The notes beneath the pieces are model-generated. The model searched no databases and was not told the origin of the DNA. It saw nothing but the letters and a program-made list of their open reading frames with translations. Of a stretch of DNA of 64,000 bases, positions 1 to 8,979 are shown piece by piece. Positions within the stretch are counted from its first letter, which is position 1, and every line of letters begins with the position of its first letter. A program made the translations under genes and the position numbers. This stretch comes from Paenibacillus lautus NBRC 15380 (lineage in GTDB: Bacteria; Bacillota; Bacilli; Paenibacillales; Paenibacillaceae). The stretch covers positions 372,001 through 436,000 of the forward strand of contig NZ_BIMF01000003.1 in the NCBI RefSeq assembly GCF_004000945.1. The letters are read 5' to 3'.

Positions 1-422
1 TCGGCATTGTCAAGCAAGCTCTGCTTCAGTTCATCGCCGACATCCCCATAGAGCACGTTCTCCAAATGCTGCTTGTCCCGGAACAAATACGGCAGCTCCA
101 AGATGGCATAAGGACTGTAGAAATTCGATAACACGCCCGCCGGCAGCGCAAAATCCACCGATCCGATCTGCATCCCTTCGATCAGGTCACGGTCATTCCC
201 GAGCATCGAGCTGGCATACACCTCTACCTCGATCTCGCCGCCCGTTTTTTCCTTCACCAATTCCGCAAATTTGAGCGCGCCCAGATGCCACGGATCGGAT
301 TCGCCCGTAATATGACCGAGCCTCAGCTTCATCGGGCCCTCATCCGTATTCGGCTTCGTCATAAATAAAGCGCTTACAATGAGCAGTGCAGCCACCATGA
401 CAACTGCGAGTCTTTTCCACAT
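1..422 (-). CDS. TRAP transporter solute receptor, DctP family (3' end outside window)
   Basis: This is the N-terminal 140 residues of a periplasmic-type (here membrane-anchored or secreted) substrate-binding protein of a TRAP transporter, which captures small organic acids or sugar acids for sodium-driven uptake. The start ATG at 422-420 follows a GGGGGA ribosome site about 8 nt upstream. Residues 1-20 form a hydrophobic signal or anchor segment with no lipobox Cys. The mature part reads like DctP receptors: a segment LRLGHITGESDPWHLGA, then KTGGEIEVEVY and an LIEGMQIGSVDFALP stretch typical of the family. It is last of the four minus-strand genes visible, 75 bp behind the dehydrogenase, so it probably brings in the substrate used by that operon. 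The permease genes would lie beyond the window edge. Confidence 0.85.
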   Translation of the reverse strand, partial: MWKRLAVVMVAALLIVSALFMTKPNTDEGPMKLRLGHITGESDPWHLGALKFAELVKEKTGGEIEVEVYASSMLGNDRDLIEGMQIGSVDFALPAGVLSNFYSPYAILELPYLFRDKQHLENVLYGDVGDELKQSLLDNA

Positions 423-497
423 TTGTCGTTCCCCCAATCTGATATGAAGTTCCTGCAGCCTCCGCCGCTAGAAGCAGAAGCTGCGGGGAAATGTTGA

Positions 498-1523
498 TTA
501 TGAAAAGGTGACGATGACCTTCAGGGACGAATCTTCCTTCTTGTCTACCAGGCGGAACCCTTCCGCGGCATCTTCATAAGACAGTCGATGGGATATGACG
601 GCTTTGACGTCCACCGCTCCGCTGGCTAATAAATCGATGGCGGATATGGTATCCTCGCGCGTATACGTCATGCAGCCCACGATTTCCTTCTCGGTTTGCT
701 GCAGATTCACGATATCGAAGGTTTGCGTGCCATGGAACATCGCTATCGTTACGCAGCGGCCGCCTTTGCGAAGCAAGGCAAGGGCATCATCCACGATCCC
801 GGGAACCCCGGCTGCAATCAGCACCTTATCAAATTCGCCATCGATTTCCGACTTGGCTTCCTCGGTCCAACGTTCCTTGCCGCGGATGTTTAAGGTGTGA
901 GTAGCCCCCATCTCCTTCGCGGATTCAAGCGCATAATCCATGACGTCCGTCACCATGAGCGTTGTAGCGCCGGCAGCCTTCGCAGCCGTCATGGCGAGCA
1001 GCCCGATCGGTCCGGCACCGAGAATGGCGACCTTGTCTCCGACTTCGATCCCGGCTTTGCGTACCGCATGGACCCCTACCGCGAAGGGCTCAACCAGCAC
1101 GCCCAGCTCATGGTCCAGCTGATCCGGCAGCTTGAAGACGCATGCTTCCGGCGCCGCAAAATACTCCGCCATCGAACCGTACCAGCCCTTCAGGCCCGGT
1201 GCTCCCCGTTCCGCGCAGTAATTCGTTCTACCCGTCAGACAGTAATCGCATTTGCCGCAGCCGACCTGGGGCTCCACGGTTACCCGATCGCCGATCCGGA
1301 AGGATGTGACGTCCTTGCCCACCTTCACGATTTCGCCGGACACTTCGTGGCCGATAATGACAGGCGGCTTCCGAAACAGGTGCAGTCCTTTGTAGGTATG
1401 AATATCCGAGCCGCAAATGCCGGCTGCTTTTACCTGGATCAGCACTTCACCTGCCCCGATCTCCGGTATGTCCACGTCTTTAACGACAACTTTGTACGCA
1501 TCCTCCACATATACAGCCTTCAT
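498..1523 (-). CDS. Zinc-dependent dehydrogenase, medium-chain (MDR) family
   Basis: A 341-residue NAD(P)-dependent medium-chain dehydrogenase of the sorbitol/threonine dehydrogenase type, oxidising a secondary alcohol of a sugar or sugar acid. Catalytic zinc ligands are visible as C37 in ICGSD, H59-E60 in GHE and E145 in LVEP. The structural zinc is expected at C89, C92, C95 and C103. The nucleotide-binding Rossmann motif GAGPIG is at 169-174. Length is normal for the family. The ATG at 1523 is preceded by a purine-rich GGGGGAGA site. It lies between a GntR regulator and a TRAP receptor gene, which suggests it oxidises the imported compound or its phosphorylated product. The exact substrate cannot be read from sequence. 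Confidence 0.9.
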   Translation of the reverse strand: MKAVYVEDAYKVVVKDVDIPEIGAGEVLIQVKAAGICGSDIHTYKGLHLFRKPPVIIGHEVSGEIVKVGKDVTSFRIGDRVTVEPQVGCGKCDYCLTGRTNYCAERGAPGLKGWYGSMAEYFAAPEACVFKLPDQLDHELGVLVEPFAVGVHAVRKAGIEVGDKVAILGAGPIGLLAMTAAKAAGATTLMVTDVMDYALESAKEMGATHTLNIRGKERWTEEAKSEIDGEFDKVLIAAGVPGIVDDALALLRKGGRCVTIAMFHGTQTFDIVNLQQTEKEIVGCMTYTREDTISAIDLLASGAVDVKAVISHRLSYEDAAEGFRLVDKKEDSSLKVIVTFS

Positions 1524-1576
1524 TGTCTCTCCCCCTTGATGAATTCAAAATCGCGGTGTGATCCCGTATCTCTCTG

Positions 1577-2233
1577 TTATATAAAAAGCGCTTGCTTTGA
1601 TTCCTGCAGATGCTTGCGCATCACGTCGGCGCTGCTCTCCTTGCCGGTTTTCAAGGCTTCATAGATCTTCCAGTGATCCTCCAGGAACTTCTCCATCCGG
1701 TGAGGATCCTTCCGCAGATGCCGCCGGGTGATTCGCTGCAGATGATCATGGTAGTTCAGCAGCACCCGGTGGATTTCCTGATTGCCCGTGCACTCGCATA
1801 GGATCAGGTGGAAATCATGGTCGGCCTGGGCGAAATTCTTGACGTCGAGCCGGCTGACGATATCGGCAGTTTCGGCTAAATTGCTCTCCAACTCCTGCTC
1901 CTGCTCCGGCGTCAGTCTGGATTCGACCTGCTGGCAGTTGAAGGTCTCCAGCGCGATCCGAAGATCGTAGATATCCACGATCCGGTTCACGGATAAATCA
2001 TTAATGATAATGCCCTGCTTCGAGGAGACCGTGACAAAGCCCTCAGCTTCCAGCCGCGTCAACGCTGCTTTAATCGGCGTCTTGCTCATCCCCAGCAGCT
2101 CAATCAATTCCCGCTCGGACAAGAATCGTCCCGGCTCAAACTTCTCGTTCAGAATGCTTTCCTTGATTTCATTGTAGGCCACGTCTTTTAACAGAAGAGA
2201 AGAAGTGGTCCCTTTGCTTTTATCCATCATCAT
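1577..2233 (-). CDS. GntR-family regulator, FadR subfamily with FCD domain
   Basis: A 218-residue transcription factor. The N-terminal winged helix-turn-helix (about 15-85) contains the family pattern with a SERELIELLGMSKTPIKAAL recognition region. The all-helical FCD ligand-binding domain (about 95-215) keeps probable metal ligands in AQADHDFHLIL and later histidines. FCD regulators usually respond to organic acids or sugar acids. It sits 35 bp behind the kinase and 53 bp ahead of the dehydrogenase, so it is most likely the local repressor. The 24-bp palindrome ahead of the kinase is its candidate operator. The start codon ATG at 2233 could be one or two codons later (MMMDKS). Confidence 0.9.
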   Translation of the reverse strand: MMMDKSKGTTSSLLLKDVAYNEIKESILNEKFEPGRFLSERELIELLGMSKTPIKAALTRLEAEGFVTVSSKQGIIINDLSVNRIVDIYDLRIALETFNCQQVESRLTPEQEQELESNLAETADIVSRLDVKNFAQADHDFHLILCECTGNQEIHRVLLNYHDHLQRITRRHLRKDPHRMEKFLEDHWKIYEALKTGKESSADVMRKHLQESKQALFI

Positions 2234-2268
2234 TCGTTGATTCTCCTATCTTGGCTATTGATCCCGTG

Positions 2269-3657
2269 CTATTGATCCGGTTCAGGGAATCCGGCATCCC
2301 GTACTTTGATAAAATAATCCGGCGATCCCAGCTGCCCGCCCTTGAGGGCCAATTCCAGACCGTCAAGGCCGGCGTCATCCGAATATACCCTGCACAGCGG
2401 AGCCCCCGGGGATATGTCCCATATCATCTCCAGCCCGTAGGCGCCCATTTCGCTGGTGACAAAACCGGAGGTATCTCCTCCAGCGACGACAATCCGGCGG
2501 AGCCTGGCGTGATTCATGACCCGCTTCGTTAACTTCCCGAGGCTTCTGCCGATAAACTCGCCCGCTTCCGCTCCGATCAGTCCCATGGCCTTCAACCGCG
2601 TTCGCGTCTCACCGATCGCTTCATCCTCCGGGCCAAGCGCCGTATAGAGCACCACGCTTTGTCCCTTAGCGAGAATGTCTACAGCTTGCTGAACAAGTTC
2701 CGACTGGGCAGTATCATGGGTATCCTCGATCACGTCTGGCGTAATGCGAATGCCGCGGAACCCTGCGGCTATCGCCCGCTCAATCTGAAGCCGACTGACC
2801 GGCGAGGCACTCCCGGACACCACCAGAATCGTATCGGTAGGCCGGACCGGCGCTTTGGTCGTGCTATTCTCCAGCGAAGGGGAAGCAAGTCCAAGCTCAT
2901 CCCAATGGGCGGCCAAGGCGTATTCGACGCCGGACGAACCGACAACGAATGCCCCCGCCCCTTCCGGCTTGTCCTGAATCAGCTGCCCGCACAGCTTGAG
3001 CCTGTCCTCATCCAGCGCATCGAACAGCAGAATTCCCGGCTTCTCCCCCAGTTTATCACGATAACGGCCAAGAACCGCATCCTGGTCTCCATCCAATTCG
3101 ACAATATCCATCAAAGCAATCGTATCGGCCGTCTGCGCCGCCAGATGAAGACGCAGATCCGCCTCATGCATCGGCGTGGAAGGATGCTGCGACATGACGG
3201 GATGCCGGTCCAAGCGGTACACCGTATCCTGCATTTTCGCAAAATGCTGGCCGAACAGCGTATAGCGTCCTAAGCGGGGTGCTCCGACCAGCAGCGGAAC
3301 CGTAACCTGATCGGGAAAATAGTCTCTTGCCACCCCAATTGCGCGGCCGATACTGCCAACCTCCGGTGAAGAATCGAAGGTGGAGCATGTCTTATAGTGA
3401 ACGAGAGGCGCACCGCTCATGGACAGCTTCTCAAATACCGGCCGGAGCTCGGTTTCCATATCCTCCGAGGATTTGGCTCTGCTGGTACCCGCTACCCCTA
3501 TGCAGCGCAGGCCTTCAAACTTCTTGAGCCGATCAAGCGAAGGAGCTTCCAAAAACAGCACCGTGCGGTAACCGCTTCGGGCCAGCGCCTCCATCGCATC
3601 CGTCGAACCCGTGAAATCATCGCCATAGAAAGCAAGCAGCAGCTCATTGTGGTTCAT
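2269..3657 (-). CDS. Four-carbon acid sugar kinase family protein (DUF1537)
   Basis: A 462-residue kinase of the OtnK/DtnK (DUF1537) family. Known members phosphorylate 3-oxo-tetronates or threonate-type four-carbon sugar acids using ATP. The N-terminal substrate domain carries the hallmark YGDDFTGSTD at about 11-20. The C-terminal nucleotide-binding domain carries VVAGGDTSGFV near residue 395. Length matches the family. The ATG at 3657 follows GGAGGGACACGC, a strong ribosome site. It is the first gene of the operon with GntR, Zn dehydrogenase and TRAP receptor, a combination known for catabolism of threonate, erythronate or related acids. No class II aldolase or isomerase partner is seen in the window, so the pathway is incomplete here. 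Confidence 0.88.
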   Translation of the reverse strand: MNHNELLLAFYGDDFTGSTDAMEALARSGYRTVLFLEAPSLDRLKKFEGLRCIGVAGTSRAKSSEDMETELRPVFEKLSMSGAPLVHYKTCSTFDSSPEVGSIGRAIGVARDYFPDQVTVPLLVGAPRLGRYTLFGQHFAKMQDTVYRLDRHPVMSQHPSTPMHEADLRLHLAAQTADTIALMDIVELDGDQDAVLGRYRDKLGEKPGILLFDALDEDRLKLCGQLIQDKPEGAGAFVVGSSGVEYALAAHWDELGLASPSLENSTTKAPVRPTDTILVVSGSASPVSRLQIERAIAAGFRGIRITPDVIEDTHDTAQSELVQQAVDILAKGQSVVLYTALGPEDEAIGETRTRLKAMGLIGAEAGEFIGRSLGKLTKRVMNHARLRRIVVAGGDTSGFVTSEMGAYGLEMIWDISPGAPLCRVYSDDAGLDGLELALKGGQLGSPDYFIKVRDAGFPEPDQ

Positions 3658-3672
3658 GCGTGTCCCTCCTGA

Positions 3673-3696
3673 ATCTATGATAGATCTATCATAGAT
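3673..3696. promoter_or_regulatory. 24-bp perfect palindrome, probable operator of the sugar-acid operon
   Basis: A perfect 24-bp palindrome centred on AGATCT with half-site ATCTATGATAGA. It lies between the predicted transcription start (about 3703) and the kinase ATG, where a repressor would block elongation. Regulator assignment to the neighbouring GntR protein is inference. Confidence 0.65.
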
Positions 3697-3709
3697 CTAT
3701 TTGAGACCT

Positions 3710-3738
3710 ATTGTATGGGCAGCGCTTTCAAATGTCAA
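3710..3738 (-). promoter_or_regulatory. Sigma-A promoter with embedded cre-like site, kinase-GntR-dehydrogenase-TRAP operon
   Basis: On the minus strand there is TTGACA (3738-3733), a 17-bp spacer, and TACAAT (3715-3710), an almost ideal vegetative promoter. The spacer contains TGAAAGCGCTGCCC (3730-3717), matching 13 of 14 positions of the CcpA cre consensus TGNAANCGNTNNCA. Binding there would block RNA polymerase, consistent with carbon catabolite repression. Confidence 0.75.
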
Positions 3739-3898
3739 CTGTCTTTTCGATTTGAAGTGAGATATGTCATTGCGGAACCCCCATGAGATATCCTCGCATT
3801 CCTCAACATATTAACCAAGCGCTGGCTCATAAACTTAATGGATAGCAGTTTAACCGGATACGTTACGTAAAAACCATATGGAGGGAAGATACAGATTG

Positions 3899-4905
3899 AT
3901 GGAGGATTAGAACCGGAACAGAGGAACTCATGACCGCATACCACATCCGATACGCAGCGACGGAGCAGGCGGGCCGGACTACGGCCCGCGGGATGTGATG
4001 AGGGATATCGAGAATCCCGACATGCTTGTTCCACCAGCCACGGATGCGGGCTTGATGCCCAATCTGAAAATGTCGTTCTCCGACACGCATATCCAATGGA
4101 TGCAAGCGGTAGAAATTTCATCGGAGATGTGGGGCCCGGCGATCTGTGGTATTTTCCTGCCGGTCTCCCCCACTCGATCCAGGGACTCGAGGAAGGCTGT
4201 GAATTCCTGCTGGTTTTTGACGACGGCCACTTCTCGGACCTGAACACCTTATCGATCTCCGACTGGTTTGCCCATATGCCAAAGGATGTGCTGTCCGCCA
4301 ACTTCGGCGTTCCGGAGAACGCTTTTGACCATATCCCGAAGGAACAGGTTTATATTTTTCAGGATCAGGTGCCAGGTTCGCTCGAAAGCCAGGAGGTCCA
4401 ATCCCCTTACGGAACAGTGCCGCTGAGTTTCAAGCACCGGCTGCTGGCGCAAGAACCGATCATAACCCCCGGCGGAAGCGTAAGAATCGTGGATTCCAGC
4501 AATTTTCCGATCTCCAAAACCGTTGCAGCCGCGCTCGTTGAGATCAAACCGGGCGCCATGAGGGAGCTTCATTGGCATCCGAATCAGGATGAATGGCAGT
4601 ATTACCTGGCAGGACAAGGACGAATGACCGTGTTTGCCGGCAATGGAGCGGCGCGGACCTTTGATTACAGAGCCGGTGATGTGGGATATGTCCCCTTTGC
4701 CTTCGGCCACTACATACAGAACACGGGCACGGAATCCTTATGGTTTCTCGAAATGTTCAGAAGCGACCGGTTCGAGGATGTTTCTTTGAATCAATGGATG
4801 GCCTTGACCCCTCGGGACCTGGTCCAGGATAACCTGAGAGTTGGAACCAAAGTCACCGATGCTTTGCGCAAGGAAAAGTGGCCTGTTGTTAAATATCCGA
4901 GGTAA
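3899..4905 (+). pseudogene. oxdC: Oxalate decarboxylase (bicupin), broken by nonsense codon and internal deletion
   Basis: Remains of an OxdC-type bicupin enzyme, which converts oxalate to formate and CO2 with manganese. Reading from ATG 3899 gives MED, then a TAG at 3908-3910, then the normal N-terminal flow with [13 protein letters not shown] and SFSDTHIQW. At 4094-4100 the frame changes and the text resumes at [19 protein letters not shown]. By memory of the family, about 60 residues are missing at this joint, including the first metal motif HWHK. The downstream frame is open to 4905 and keeps the whole second cupin, including [11 protein letters not shown] and GHY. The ATG at 4096 has no convincing ribosome site. 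A C-terminal single-cupin product is possible but unlikely. GGAGGG lies 13 nt before 3899. Confidence 0.85.
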
Positions 4906-5015
4906 ATTCTAGCCTCCCCTTTGATCGAGGACATTGCCTGTTCGATTAAACGTCATGCAGACCGGCCAAGAGGATTTTATTCCAACGCCGTCTGCCTTTG
5001 CCGTCATGCGGACAT

Positions 5016-5060
5016 TTGACTTTTCTTTCCTCCTGCCATATAGTTCATTAATGAAACTAT
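5016..5060 (+). promoter_or_regulatory. Promoter and inverted-repeat operator of the MarR-MMPL operon
   Basis: TTGACT (5016-5021), 17-bp spacer, TATAGT (5039-5044). A near-palindrome at 5040-5060 (left half ATAGTTCATT, core TTCATTAATGAA) overlaps the -10 box, and a further TGAACTAT half lies at 5069-5076. This is the usual arrangement for MarR autorepression. Confidence 0.7.
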
Positions 5061-5094
5061 TTCATACGTGAACTATTCGAAAGGAGAACTATTG

Positions 5095-5547
5095 TTGAAC
5101 GACAAGGCAAAGCAATGGATCGACCGATATGTGGATGTCTACCTGCTGGTCACCCGGCGGATTAACGCCCAGATTCGGGAACATCTCGGTGAAGATTTGA
5201 CCAATGACCAGTTTCAGGTTGTGCGCATCATCAACAGCATGGATCACTGTACTTCATCCCATCTGGCGGAAACGCTTGCCGTTGGCAAGAGCTCGATTAC
5301 CGCTATCGTCAACCGTCTCGTGGATGCCGGCATTATCGACAGAACCCGGGACAAAGCAGATCGCAGGCTGGTTTATCTGACTTTAACGGAATACGGACAT
5401 ACGATTTTTGAATCTGCCCAGGAGCAGATGAGGGAGATCATCTCCCCTTACCTGCAGCATTTTGAAGAAAAAGATATCGAAATGTTTATCTCGATGTTCG
5501 AGAAACTGGGGCAATTGATGTTTGAATCAGGGGGGAGAAAGAATTGA
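5095..5547 (+). CDS. MarR-family transcriptional regulator
   Basis: A 150-residue winged-helix regulator. The DNA-binding part includes the segment SSHLAETLAVGKSSITAIVNR and the wing DKADRRLVYLTLTEYG, both typical of MarR proteins. A longer reading from GTG 5068 is open, but AAGGAG at 5081-5086 lies inside that extension and places the start at TTG 5095 (8-nt spacing); TTG 5092 is an alternative. It is translationally coupled to the MMPL exporter: the stop TGA overlaps the next start in TTGA. The pairing resembles ydgG-ydgH of Bacillus subtilis. It probably represses its own operon through the palindrome at 5040-5060 and is released by a toxic ligand. Confidence 0.9.
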   Translation: MNDKAKQWIDRYVDVYLLVTRRINAQIREHLGEDLTNDQFQVVRIINSMDHCTSSHLAETLAVGKSSITAIVNRLVDAGIIDRTRDKADRRLVYLTLTEYGHTIFESAQEQMREIISPYLQHFEEKDIEMFISMFEKLGQLMFESGGRKN

Positions 5548-8500
5548 AAGCCATACTGAAAGCAAGATGGGCCATTATCGTGCTGTGGCTGGCAGCCGCA
5601 GTCGTGCTGTTTTTGTTCGCGCCATCCATGTCGGACTTGGTTCGGGAAAAAGGGCAATTATCCGTACCGGACGGTTACACCTCTTCACGCGCTGCTGAAA
5701 TTCTCAAGGAAGCCTCCGGCGGCGAGGGCGGGGAAACCCTGCACCAGGTTGCGCTCGTCTTCAATAAACCCGATGGGTTAAGCGAAACGGATAAGGAGAG
5801 CATACGGGAGGGCGTTCAAGCTTTAAATGACAAAAAAGAAAGCCTCCATATCGATTCCATCAATGAACCGTTCACGCAAACGGAGCTGGAAGACACACTG
5901 ATTGCCAAAGACGGCAAGACCATCATGGTCGCGCTTCAGGTCAGCGGAGGCCAGGAAGCGGTGAAAGAGCTGCCCGAGAAGGTCGATCAGGTGCTCGAAG
6001 GCGTTCAAGCCGATCATTACCTGACAAGCGAAGGCCTCATTAATGAAGATACCATCGTCAGCTCGGAGGAAGGCCTGAAGAAAACGGAATATATTACAGT
6101 CGTCTTTATTCTCCTCATTCTATTCGTTGTATTCCGTTCCTTCGTCGCACCGTTCGTGCCGCTGTTGACCGTAGGGCTCAGTTATATCGTGTCGCAGTCG
6201 GTTGTCTCTTTTCTCGTGGATCAGTTCAACTTCCCGATATCGACCTTTACCCAGATCTTTATGGTGGCCGTCATGTTCGGGATCGGGACCGACTACTGCA
6301 TCCTGCTGATCAGCCGGTTTAAGGAAGAACTCACCACGTCGGAGGATACCCAGACGGCGATCATCGAAACTTACCGAAAAGCCGGCGGCACCGTGCTTTA
6401 TTCCGGGCTTGCCGTATTTGTCGGCTTTGCAGCTATCGGGTTATCCAAATTCATTCTGTACAAATCCGCGGTTGCGGTTGCGATCGGCATCGCCGTTATG
6501 CTTCTTGCATTGGTTACAGTCGTGCCGTTCTTCATGGCGGTCCTTGGGAAGAAACTCTTCTGGCCGTCACGTGGCAAGCTGGAGCATAGCGAAAATAAGC
6601 TTTGGGGAGCGGCAGGTTCCTTCTCTCTTAAGCGTCCTTGGGCTGCGCTGCTTGTCGTAGCTGTTATCGTGGCCCCTTTCCTGGCTACGTACAGCGGCAA
6701 GCTGTCGTTTAACAGCCTGGAGGAAATCGGGCCAAGTTACGCTTCGGTTAAGGGCTTTAACATTATTTCGGACAGCTTCGGTCCCGGACAATCGCTGCCA
6801 TCCACCATCGTGATCAAGAACGATGACCGAATGGATACGGCGGAATACATGGGACTCGCGGAAAAAATCAGCCGTGAAGTGGAAAAGGTGGATGGCGTAT
6901 CCAGCGTACGCGGGCTCTCCCGTCCAACCGGTGAGCAAATCAACGATTTCCTCATTCCAACTCAAGTCAAAACGTTAAATGAAGGATTGGGAGAGTCCAA
7001 AGACGGACTGACCCAGATTCAGAATGGACTATCCGAAGCAGGCAAACAGCTCAGCGAGAATACGCCGAAGCTGAATGAAGCCGCAGCGGGAGCCAAAGAG
7101 CTAACTAAGGGAACCGCCGACCTCAAGGACGGCATCACGGAGCTTGGCCAAGGCCTCAGCGCCATTCAAAAAGGAATCCAGAGCGGCAGCGCAGGTGCAG
7201 GCGAACTCAAAGCAGGGCTTGCCCAGGCTGCGAAAAGCGCGAAAGAGTTAGCTGCAGCGCATGCCCAGCTTCTCCAAGGTTATAAACAGCTTGATACCGG
7301 ATTAACAGCTCTTGAAGGCGGCGTTGCCGGACTTAAAGAACAACTGGGCGGCGTTGCGGCTGCACTGAGTGGACTTGAAGGCTCCTTTACGGGACTGGAG
7401 AGCAACCACCCGGAACTCATTCAGGATGCCGACTATCAAACCATCAAAGGTACCATCACGCAAACAGCGGCAGGCACAGCCGAGCTGGCAGCAGGGTTAG
7501 GACAAATCTCCGAGCAGCTTAAAGGCGCGTCAGCCGGCTTATCGGAAGCCAACGCCGGCTACGCCAAGGCAGCCGCCGGGCAAACGGCGCTTGCCGACGG
7601 TCTTCAGCAGCTCGTGACCGGTATCGCCGAGCTTCAATCCGGCCTTTCGCAGGCAGCTAACGGGCAAGGACAGATCGTGAGCCAAATTCCTTCCATTACG
7701 GGCGGTCTTGACCAGCTGCAGGGCGGCCAAAAGCAGCTTGCCGACGGCTTTGGCGACCTAACCGGCCAGATCGGAGAGCTGACGGAAGGACTGAATTCCA
7801 GCGCGGACGGATTGAAACAAATTTCGGACGGACTGCATTCCGCTCAGGATTATCTGCAGCAGATCCAGGACGTTCAGGATGAAGAGCTCAGCGGATTCTT
7901 CATTCCGCAGGAAGCCCTTGAGAATAAGGAATTCCAGACGGTATTCGATACCTATCTCAGCGATGACCGCAAAGTGATGACGCTGGATGTGGTTCTGGCA
8001 ACCAATCCGTACAGCGAAGAAGCGCTGGGCAGCGTCGAACAGATTCAAGCTGCGGTTGATCGCGCAGTAAAAGACACGAAATTGGAGAACGCCGAGGTTG
8101 CCATCAGCGGCATTACCAGCACGAACAACGATTTGCAGAACATATCGAATGAAGATTACTCGCGAACCGTCATTCTCATGCTGAGCGGAATCTTCATTAT
8201 CCTGGTCGTGCTGCTGCGCTCCATCGTGATGCCGATCTATCTGATTGTCTCACTGCTCATCACGTACTTTACGGCTGTCGGGGTTACGGAGATGATCTTC
8301 GTTCACGGCTTCGGGTATTCCGGCATCACCTGGGCTACTCCGTTCTTCAGCTTTGTCATGCTGATCGCGCTTGGAGTGGATTACAGCATCTTCCTAATGG
8401 CGCGCTTCAACGAAAACAAGTCCTGGAATGTTCAGGATGCCATTCTGCATGCCATGCGCAACATGGGTACGGTCATCCTGTCTGCGGTGGTCATCCTTGG

Positions 8501-8714
8501 CGGTACCTTTGCGGCGATGTACCCGTCCGGCGTACTGTCCATGATGCAGATCGCCACGGTTGTCCTGGTTGGACTTGTGCTCTATGCACTCCTATTCCTG
8601 CCATTCTTCGTACCGGTGATGGTCCGTATCTTTGGCCGGGCCAACTGGTGGCCGTTCACCCCCAAGGAGCAGGACGTAAAGGGCAGCCCATCCGGGCATG
8701 ACGTAGGAATGTAG
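5544..8714 (+). CDS. MMPL (RND-superfamily) membrane transporter with long central coiled segment
   Basis: A 1056-residue exporter of the MMPL/YdgH type, acting in the cytoplasmic membrane and driven by ion gradients. TM1 is near residues 7-27. A first bundle of about five TM helices spans roughly 178-340, containing FGIGTDYCILLISRF near 247. A second bundle spans about 870-1040 with ALGVDYSIFLMARF near 943. Between them, about residues 470-770 form a Gly/Ala/Leu/Gln-rich region with repeated heptad-like GL..L..G motifs, resembling the YhgE/Pip-type extracytoplasmic stalk. The start is TTG at 5544 behind GGGGGAG, overlapping the MarR stop. Likely role is drug or lipid export under MarR control; the substrate is unknown. 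Confidence 0.9.
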   Translation: MKAILKARWAIIVLWLAAAVVLFLFAPSMSDLVREKGQLSVPDGYTSSRAAEILKEASGGEGGETLHQVALVFNKPDGLSETDKESIREGVQALNDKKESLHIDSINEPFTQTELEDTLIAKDGKTIMVALQVSGGQEAVKELPEKVDQVLEGVQADHYLTSEGLINEDTIVSSEEGLKKTEYITVVFILLILFVVFRSFVAPFVPLLTVGLSYIVSQSVVSFLVDQFNFPISTFTQIFMVAVMFGIGTDYCILLISRFKEELTTSEDTQTAIIETYRKAGGTVLYSGLAVFVGFAAIGLSKFILYKSAVAVAIGIAVMLLALVTVVPFFMAVLGKKLFWPSRGKLEHSENKLWGAAGSFSLKRPWAALLVVAVIVAPFLATYSGKLSFNSLEEIGPSYASVKGFNIISDSFGPGQSLPSTIVIKNDDRMDTAEYMGLAEKISREVEKVDGVSSVRGLSRPTGEQINDFLIPTQVKTLNEGLGESKDGLTQIQNGLSEAGKQLSENTPKLNEAAAGAKELTKGTADLKDGITELGQGLSAIQKGIQSGSAGAGELKAGLAQAAKSAKELAAAHAQLLQGYKQLDTGLTALEGGVAGLKEQLGGVAAALSGLEGSFTGLESNHPELIQDADYQTIKGTITQTAAGTAELAAGLGQISEQLKGASAGLSEANAGYAKAAAGQTALADGLQQLVTGIAELQSGLSQAANGQGQIVSQIPSITGGLDQLQGGQKQLADGFGDLTGQIGELTEGLNSSADGLKQISDGLHSAQDYLQQIQDVQDEELSGFFIPQEALENKEFQTVFDTYLSDDRKVMTLDVVLATNPYSEEALGSVEQIQAAVDRAVKDTKLENAEVAISGITSTNNDLQNISNEDYSRTVILMLSGIFIILVVLLRSIVMPIYLIVSLLITYFTAVGVTEMIFVHGFGYSGITWATPFFSFVMLIALGVDYSIFLMARFNENKSWNVQDAILHAMRNMGTVILSAVVILGGTFAAMYPSGVLSMMQIATVVLVGLVLYALLFLPFFVPVMVRIFGRANWWPFTPKEQDVKGSPSGHDVGM

Positions 8715-8748
8715 CTATTATAAAGATGACCCAAACCTAACAATGATC

Positions 8749-8800
8749 AAAATAACCGCCTTTTCCTGATTCATGACAGGTAAAAAGGCGGTTATTTTCT
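8749..8800 (+). terminator. Rho-independent terminator after the MMPL gene
   Basis: A 16-bp perfect stem: AAAATAACCGCCTTTT (8749-8764) pairs with 8783-8798, followed by a short U-rich end. It is close to symmetrical and could act in both directions. Confidence 0.85.
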
Positions 8801-8979
8801 ATGCCATTTCAATAAATGTGAACGGAAATCTTATCCGTGAGTACTTGGGACGATTACCAAAGAACCGAGCGAATGCTTTTTGTTGGGGAATAGCTATACG
8901 ATCCTCACATTTTCTCGTATATTAAGAAGAAGAATTCTCGGATCTTAAACCATACCAAACCTAAAAGGAAACGTGAACC

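Noticed and set aside
3735-4301. 188-codon minus-strand frame opposite the oxalate decarboxylase remnant
   Set aside because: The plus strand carries clear bicupin sequence here; the minus frame has no recognisable features.
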